From Woeseiaceae bacterium (GTDB lineage: Bacteria > Pseudomonadota > Gammaproteobacteria > Steroidobacterales > Woeseiaceae), in assembly GCA_022615525.1 (NCBI GenBank), contig JAKEGN010000021.1:1-11933 (forward strand): a stretch of DNA of 11,933 nt. The letters are read 5' to 3'. The position numbers and the translations under genes are program-made. Shown piece by piece: positions 7,853-11,933 of this stretch (its first letter is position 1; each line of letters opens with the position of its first letter). The notes under the pieces were generated by a model. That model searched no databases, was not told the DNA's origin, and saw only the letters and a program-made list of their open reading frames with translations.

Positions 7853-8373
7853 GCGCCTTCCGCTCCTGCGGCGAGCGCGGCGAACGCGTCACCACTGGCC
7901 TGGTAGATCAGTTCATCATTCCGCACTTTCATTCCCAGCGACTCGTAAAAGGCCTGCGCATCGCTGTTCTTGCTGTCGACTGCAAGTCGCAGATGATTGG
8001 CGCCGCGTCCGGAAGCAATGCGTGCCGTTTCCGCGACCAGCATGCGGCCGAGCCCGGAACCGCGAGCTTCGTCGCTGACGTACAGGTCCTGAATGTAGAC
8101 ACCGAGCGCCCCCAGCCAGGTTGAGAAACTGTAGAAGAACAGGCAGATACCCACGGGCCTGCCGTCCTGTTCAGCCAGCAGGGCCTCGAACGCCTGATGC
8201 TTCGAAAAGCCATACTTTATGAAGTCATCCACGGTGCTGACGACCTTGCGCTCATCGCCCAGCAGCTCGGCCAGCGCAAAAATCATCGCGTACACTGTCT
8301 CGGCATCGTCGATACCCGCAAATCGTATCGTGATGTTCCTGGTATCGTTGCTCACTGGCTCAAGAATTTCCAA
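7849..8373 (-). CDS. GNAT N-acetyltransferase, spermidine/spermine acetyltransferase (SSAT)-like
   Basis: Up to 174 residues; transfers acetyl from acetyl-CoA to an amine. The GNAT pyrophosphate-binding loop is R104-GSGLG109, preceded by a strand ending DLYVSDEA. Y143 in QAFYESLG is the expected general-acid tyrosine. The preceding segment, YSFSTWLGALGVYIQDLYV, aligns by eye with the eukaryotic SSAT stretch ending in WIGKLLYLEDFFV, pointing to the diamine/polyamine or thialysine acetyltransferase branch. That is by-eye resemblance, not a search. The start is uncertain: TTG 8373 gives the longest form but has no Shine-Dalgarno and sits beside a short GC hairpin; GTG 8355 (giving MSNDTRNITIRFA) is equally plausible. 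The stop shares ATGA with the amidohydrolase start. First gene of the coupled run. Confidence 0.88.
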   Translation of the reverse strand: MEILEPVSNDTRNITIRFAGIDDAETVYAMIFALAELLGDERKVVSTVDDFIKYGFSKHQAFEALLAEQDGRPVGICLFFYSFSTWLGALGVYIQDLYVSDEARGSGLGRMLVAETARIASGRGANHLRLAVDSKNSDAQAFYESLGMKVRNDELIYQASGDAFAALAAGAEGA

Positions 8374-8375
8374 GG

Positions 8376-8393
8376 CCCGGAGAAGGTGCCGGG
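8376..8393 (-). other. Short GC hairpin just upstream of the GNAT start
   Basis: CCCGG at 8376-8380 and CCGGG at 8389-8393 form a 5-bp stem with an 8-nt loop, ending 2 nt before the TTG at 8373. No Shine-Dalgarno is visible here. It could mask that start or simply be chance in GC-rich DNA. Confidence 0.25.
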
Positions 8394-8440
8394 TCTGCTG
8401 TTTTTCGAGCCAGGGAAACTTTGACTAATTCGAAAGTCCC

Positions 8441-8524
8441 GTCATTGCGAGCGCAGCGAAGCAATCTCATGCTTTGACAACCACGCTTTGCCGATTGCTT
8501 CGTCACTTCGTTCCTCGCAATGAC
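8441..8524. repeat. REP-like imperfect palindrome (GTCATTGCGAG family)
   Basis: The left arm (8441-8466) and right arm (8493-8524) are inverted copies of a repeat unit. The outer 11 bp match perfectly (GTCATTGCGAG at 8441-8451 with its complement at 8514-8524), as do the inner 10 bp (CGAAGCAATC at 8457-8466 with 8493-8502). They are separated by unequal middles of 5 and 11 nt and a 26-nt central loop. Units starting GTCATTGCGAG and ending GAAGCAATC recur in intergenic DNA of many unrelated bacteria. It lies 3 nt past the BKACE stop, where the transcript could fold into a long stem, and so could stabilise the 3' end or end transcription before the GNAT gene. There is no T-run typical of an intrinsic terminator. 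Confidence 0.85.
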
Positions 8525-8527
8525 AAA

Positions 8528-9472
8528 TTAATCAGAGCTTCCCTCGAACCTGATCTTGTCGCCGCCTTTAAGCTGCAGCATGTCGCGCGCTTCTTCCGGC
8601 GTGGCGATTTCGTGCCCGAGTTCCTCGAGTATCGTGCGAATCTTTCGCACCTGCATGGCATTGCTGGTTGCGAGCTTGTTCTTGCCGATCAACAGGCTGT
8701 CCTCGAGGCCCACACGGACGTTGCCGCCCATGATTGCGCCCATCGTGGCCAGCGGAATCTGCCAGCGGCCCGCCGCCAGCACCGAGAAACGGTAATTGTC
8801 TCCGAGCAACCGGTCCGCGGTGGCCTTCATGTGCATCAGTTGTTCCGGTGCCGCATCGATACCGCCGAGGACCCCCATGACGAACTGCACGAATACCGGC
8901 TTCCTGACGAGGCCTTCCTTCAGGTAGAAAGCGAGTGTCTGTATGTGCCCTACGTCGTAGCATTCGAACTCGAATCGCGTGCCGCAACGGTCGCCGAGCT
9001 GGTGGAACACCTGTTCTATATCAGCAAAGGTGTTCCTGAATACGACATCGCGCGTTGCATCCAGCAGTTTCGGTTCCCAGTCGTACTTCCAGTTCGAGTA
9101 ACGGCGCTTCATGGGAAAGAGGCCGAAGTTCATCGAGCCCATGTTCAGCGAACACATCTCCGGTTCCACTGCTACCGGAGCCGCGAGCCGTTCCTGCAGG
9201 GTCATCAGGGAGCTTCCTCCGGTCGTGATATTGATGACCGCGTCACAGCCCGCATGAATCTGCGGCAGGAACTGCATGAATACACCGGGATCGGCGGTTG
9301 GCCGGCCGGTCTCCGGATCGCGGGCATGCAAGTGCAGTATCGCGGCTCCGGCTTCCGCAGCTTCGATCGATTGCCTGGCAATATCAGCGGGCTTGAACGG
9401 CAGAAAGTCGCTCATGGTCGGCGTATGTATGGAACCGGTCACGGCACAGGTAATAATGACTTTGTCGGACAT
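8528..9472 (-). CDS. 3-keto-5-aminohexanoate cleavage (BKACE, DUF849) family protein
   Basis: A 314-residue TIM-barrel zinc enzyme. Characterised members join acetyl-CoA with a beta-keto acid and cleave it to acetoacetate plus a new CoA ester. The metal site is visible: H47 and H49 in HLHARDP, and E257 in NVRVGLEDS, with catalytic-type R253 and D258 beside it. NITTGGSS (81-88) is the usual substrate loop. Near the N-terminus the Kce-type TGAE is replaced by TGSIHT, so the catalytic Glu of the lysine-fermentation enzyme has no obvious counterpart. This suggests another substrate class. ATG 9472 follows the aminotransferase stop by 6 nt, with only a weak GCGGG upstream. An operon with the aminotransferase fits a beta-keto acid made by transamination. 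The family is certain; the substrate is not. Confidence 0.95.
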   Translation of the reverse strand: MSDKVIITCAVTGSIHTPTMSDFLPFKPADIARQSIEAAEAGAAILHLHARDPETGRPTADPGVFMQFLPQIHAGCDAVINITTGGSSLMTLQERLAAPVAVEPEMCSLNMGSMNFGLFPMKRRYSNWKYDWEPKLLDATRDVVFRNTFADIEQVFHQLGDRCGTRFEFECYDVGHIQTLAFYLKEGLVRKPVFVQFVMGVLGGIDAAPEQLMHMKATADRLLGDNYRFSVLAAGRWQIPLATMGAIMGGNVRVGLEDSLLIGKNKLATSNAMQVRKIRTILEELGHEIATPEEARDMLQLKGGDKIRFEGSSD

Positions 9473-9478
9473 CGATCG

Positions 9479-10831
9479 TTACCCGCTTCGCGGTGGCAGT
9501 TTCAGTTTACTGATCATTGCATCAAGGCTCTCGGTCAGCAGGCCCATGATCTCGGCAATCTGTTCCTCGTCGACGATAAGCGGCGGGCAGACCATGAAGT
9601 GATCACCGATCGTTCCACCGCGTGTTCTTCGCGAGTAGATTATAAGACCTCTCTTGTAAGCTTCCTCGACCAGTTCAACATGTGCATTGAGTTGGGCTGG
9701 CAAGGGCGCCATCGTATTGCGGTCGCTGACCAGCTCGAATGCCAGCAAAAGACCTTTGCCGCGCACATCGCCGATGATCTCATAGCGAGACATCAGGCCC
9801 GCGAGTTCGGACTTGAGTTTATCGCCCATGACCCGTGCCCGGTCGACCAGCTTGCCTCGTTGCAGTACCTCGAGCACCGCGACTCCGGCGGAGCAGGCGA
9901 GCGGATTGCCGGCATATGTGTAGCCGTGCGCAAAACCGCCATTGGCCATGACGGCATCGACGATGTCGCGGCGCGCCGCCATCGCACCGAGCGGCGCGTA
10001 CCCGGCAGCAAATCCCTTTGCCATGCCGATGATGTCGGGCCTGAGATTCCAGTGCTCGCAAGCGAGAAACCTGCCTGTGCGCCCGGCGCCGGTCATGACT
10101 TCATCGGCTATCAGCAGTACGCCGAACTCATCACAGATCTCGCGCACTCTCCTGTAAAACGAGTCGGGTGCTACCAGGGCGCCGGTGGAGGCGCCACCGA
10201 CCGGCTCCATGATGAAAGCGAGGACGGTGTCCGGCCCCTGCCGCAGGATCTCGGCACGCAGATTGTCCGCATAGCGGAGGCCACGTTCCTCTTGTGACAA
10301 ATTGTCGAAATCGAGGTAGCAGGTGGGTGCCGGGATTTTCGGCATGACGCGGATCATCGGCGCAAACGGTTCGACGAACTGCGTCATTCCTGTGATTGCC
10401 ACGGCGCCGAGTGTCGAGCCGTGATACGAGGGAAACAGCGAAATGACCTTCCAACGACTGTCAGCGCGCTGTGTGATCGCATATTGGCGCGCGAGCTTCA
10501 GGCAACTTTCGATCGCTTCGGATCCGCCGGACACGAAGAATATGCGGTCCAGCTCCGGCGGCATGAGTGCGGCTGTCTGCGACGCAAGATCTTCGGCGGC
10601 CTGGTTTTCGAAATGCAGGCGGTAGCCGAACGTCGCCTTGTCCATCTGCTTTTTCATGGCGGCGAGGACGCGCGGATTCGAATGGCCGATGTTCGAGACC
10701 ATCGGGCCGCTGGAGGCATCGATGTAGCGATTGCCGTCCACGTCCCACAGGTAAATTCCGGAGGCACGCGCAAGCCGCGGACGGCGCGTCGTCGACATAT
10801 AGAAAAGATGGCTCTTGTGCATTTCGCTCAT
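9479..10831 (-). CDS. Class III (omega-amino acid type) PLP aminotransferase
   Basis: A 450-residue fold-type I PLP aminotransferase. Visible landmarks are the phosphate-site SGGSEAIE, the PLP ring-nitrogen aspartate D243 in ADEVMTGAGRTG, and the Schiff-base lysine K272 in GMAKGFAAGYAPLGA. Full family length, no frameshift. Class III enzymes move amino groups from omega- or beta-amino acids or amines to pyruvate or 2-oxoglutarate. Annotation as glutamate-1-semialdehyde mutase is unlikely, because the neighbours are catabolic. The gene starts 48 bp after the MFS stop and ends 6 nt before the BKACE gene. A beta-amino acid substrate would give exactly the beta-keto acid BKACE needs; that is inference. 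ATG 10831 lacks a strong Shine-Dalgarno, and a second ATG lies three codons in. Confidence 0.95.
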   Translation of the reverse strand: MSEMHKSHLFYMSTTRRPRLARASGIYLWDVDGNRYIDASSGPMVSNIGHSNPRVLAAMKKQMDKATFGYRLHFENQAAEDLASQTAALMPPELDRIFFVSGGSEAIESCLKLARQYAITQRADSRWKVISLFPSYHGSTLGAVAITGMTQFVEPFAPMIRVMPKIPAPTCYLDFDNLSQEERGLRYADNLRAEILRQGPDTVLAFIMEPVGGASTGALVAPDSFYRRVREICDEFGVLLIADEVMTGAGRTGRFLACEHWNLRPDIIGMAKGFAAGYAPLGAMAARRDIVDAVMANGGFAHGYTYAGNPLACSAGVAVLEVLQRGKLVDRARVMGDKLKSELAGLMSRYEIIGDVRGKGLLLAFELVSDRNTMAPLPAQLNAHVELVEEAYKRGLIIYSRRTRGGTIGDHFMVCPPLIVDEEQIAEIMGLLTESLDAMISKLKLPPRSG

Positions 10832-10857
10832 ACGGGGCTGTGATCCGGGAACGCGCC

Positions 10858-10863
10858 ATTATA
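10858..10863 (-). promoter_or_regulatory. Consensus -10 box (TATAAT) upstream of the aminotransferase
   Basis: In the 48-bp gap between the MFS stop and the aminotransferase ATG, the minus strand carries a perfect TATAAT. Transcription would begin near 10851, giving a leader of about 20 nt. The -35 region (complement of about 10880-10886, TCCTGA or GTCCTG) is a poor match, so this may be a weak or activator-dependent promoter, or chance. If real, the aminotransferase and BKACE genes could be expressed apart from the transporter. Confidence 0.35.
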
Positions 10864-10879
10864 CGTCGTCGGCGCAGCC

Positions 10880-11933
10880 TCAGGACGCGTCGGCGAGAGC
10901 CGGAATGGTTTTTCGCAGGCGCAGGTACATCACGGCATAAATGCACATCCCTGAAAATGCAGCAAGGGCGCACATCGTGAACACACCGGCGTAACCGAGG
11001 CCCAGGCCCAGAATGGTCGCAGCGACATTCGGGCCGATGATCTGGCCGAGGCCCTGTGCTCCGGGCATGAGTGACGCAAAGCTGCCGGAGTGGTCGACGT
11101 TGGCAATGGTCGCCATCTGGTAGACATCGACGAATACCCACAGCAAATTGAAGCTGAATACACTGACAAGGATGTTGATGTCATTGATCCCGAAAGCCAG
11201 CATGCCGACGATCGTGAACATTGCGAGCAGTGCGCCGAGCAACGGACGGGCCAGGCCGAAGCGATTGCTCAGCACCGTTGCGATCAGGCAGCCGGCTATA
11301 CTCGAAAAGGAAGCCCACACGAGTATCTGTCCTATCCACTCGTCCGCGATACCGGCATCGAGGCTCGCAAGCTCGATGTAAGCCCAGTACGCACCTATGT
11401 TCGTATAGGAAAAGACTATGGCCCCCAGGCACAGCCACGGCACGTAGGCCGGCACGTGCCGGTGCACGATGTGGTGTTCGCCACTTTTCTCCGGTACATC
11501 GATCTCCACATCCAGCCTTTTCTCGGCGGGATAGGGCGGGATCCAGTGCACCACGACCAGTCCCAGCGCGTAGGCGCCCATGAAGGTGTAGTAAATCCCG
11601 TTCATGGACAGTTGCGGGAGGAAGTGCATTTCCAGCGCCTGTGAAAACGCGAATGCGAACAACATCATGTTGTAGGCTTGCGCCGGTTTCGAACAGGCGC
11701 CGAGCGAGGCTACTGCAACCGCCGTGTAGATGCCGCTGCCCACGCCGGCAAGCAGCCGCAGCCACAGCACTTCGTCGTAGGTTACGAACACGGTACACAA
11801 CGCGTTGCTCAGGATCGCGAGGCTCGCACCGAACAGGATCAGGTAGCGGCGGTTGCTGCGCGCAATGATCAGCGATGTCAGCAGTGCGCCGAGCGACAGG
11901 CCGCCAAGGTCCGCTCCGGCAACACGGCCGACC
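10880..11933 (-). CDS. MFS transporter, N-terminus cut by window edge
   Basis: About 351 codons in one open frame run to the right edge, so the start lies outside. Eleven hydrophobic segments can be counted: five, then a charged loop (around PYPAEKRLDVEIDVPEKSG), then six. That matches a 12-segment major facilitator with only TM1 missing. The opening VGRVAGADLGGLSLGALLTSL reads like TM2, and WLRLLAGVGSG is a typical MFS TM4 motif. It is an inner-membrane secondary transporter; the substrate is not recognisable. As the first visible gene before the aminotransferase and BKACE genes, it is a good candidate to import their substrate. An in-frame TTG at 11800 is internal and not a start. Confidence 0.9.
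   Translation of the reverse strand, partial: VGRVAGADLGGLSLGALLTSLIIARSNRRYLILFGASLAILSNALCTVFVTYDEVLWLRLLAGVGSGIYTAVAVASLGACSKPAQAYNMMLFAFAFSQALEMHFLPQLSMNGIYYTFMGAYALGLVVVHWIPPYPAEKRLDVEIDVPEKSGEHHIVHRHVPAYVPWLCLGAIVFSYTNIGAYWAYIELASLDAGIADEWIGQILVWASFSSIAGCLIATVLSNRFGLARPLLGALLAMFTIVGMLAFGINDINILVSVFSFNLLWVFVDVYQMATIANVDHSGSFASLMPGAQGLGQIIGPNVAATILGLGLGYAGVFTMCALAAFSGMCIYAVMYLRLRKTIPALADAS

Noticed and set aside
6461..7906. 481-codon plus-strand open frame opposite the amidohydrolase
   Set aside because: No recognisable domain; the opposite strand carries an intact deacetylase with all catalytic residues.
8528..9472. Idea that the BKACE gene marks a complete lysine fermentation (kam/kdd/kce/kal) cluster
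   Set aside because: No lysine 2,3-aminomutase, 5,6-aminomutase, dehydrogenase (Kdd) or ammonia-lyase (Kal) is present in the window, and the N-terminal catalytic motif differs from Kce.
8474..10297. 607-codon plus-strand open frame opposite the BKACE and aminotransferase genes
   Set aside because: It is antisense to two well-recognised genes with complete catalytic motifs, has no recognisable domain, and is rich in Arg/His/Gln as expected of a high-GC shadow frame.

Overview
The window looks like chromosomal DNA from a GC-rich diderm proteobacterium. It encodes an Omp85-type outer-membrane barrel, a DUF5916 outer-membrane-type protein, a putative lipoprotein and meso-DAP synthesis (DapF). 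The lineage is not settled: gene content and a widespread GTCATTGCGAG palindrome suit a free-living, perhaps marine, gammaproteobacterium, while parts of DapF read more like alphaproteobacterial versions. I see no rRNA, tRNA, CRISPR, transposase or phage gene. Coding density is very high; the two largest gene-free gaps are about 135 and 154 bp, so no stretch over 300 bases lacks a gene.

Layout. (1) Left edge, minus strand: an AlaX-type alanyl-tRNA editing protein, then a truncated CBM9-like/DUF5916 protein. (2) Plus strand, divergent from AlaX across a compact promoter region: dapF, overlapped by a class C beta-lactamase-family serine hydrolase. (3) A convergent junction where two stop regions overlap by 11 bp. 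(4) The rest, 3770 to the right edge, is minus strand. In transcription order it holds an MFS transporter (5' end outside), a class III aminotransferase, a 3-keto-5-aminohexanoate cleavage (BKACE) protein, a palindromic repeat, an SSAT-like GNAT acetyltransferase, an acetylpolyamine amidohydrolase/HDAC-family enzyme, an NhaC-family transporter and a one-POTRA Omp85 barrel protein.

The most interesting part is the minus-strand block. The last four genes overlap one another in turn (4, 8 and 4 bp), so they are almost certainly co-translated. Two adjacent genes are predicted to do opposite chemistry: an acetyltransferase most like spermidine/spermine N1-acetyltransferase and a deacetylase of the acetylpolyamine amidohydrolase type. 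Directly upstream, a transporter, an aminotransferase and a beta-keto acid cleavage enzyme form a plausible route for an amino compound: import, transamination to a beta-keto acid, and acetyl-CoA-dependent cleavage. My inference is an amine or beta-amino-acid uptake, acetylation/deacetylation and breakdown locus with its own inner- and outer-membrane proteins. The substrate cannot be read from the sequence.

Three minus-strand genes are best read with TTG starts (the DUF5916 protein, the Omp85 protein and, less surely, the GNAT), and ATG-only gene calling would misplace them. Several long antisense open frames (up to about 600 codons) are high-GC shadows and are left out.
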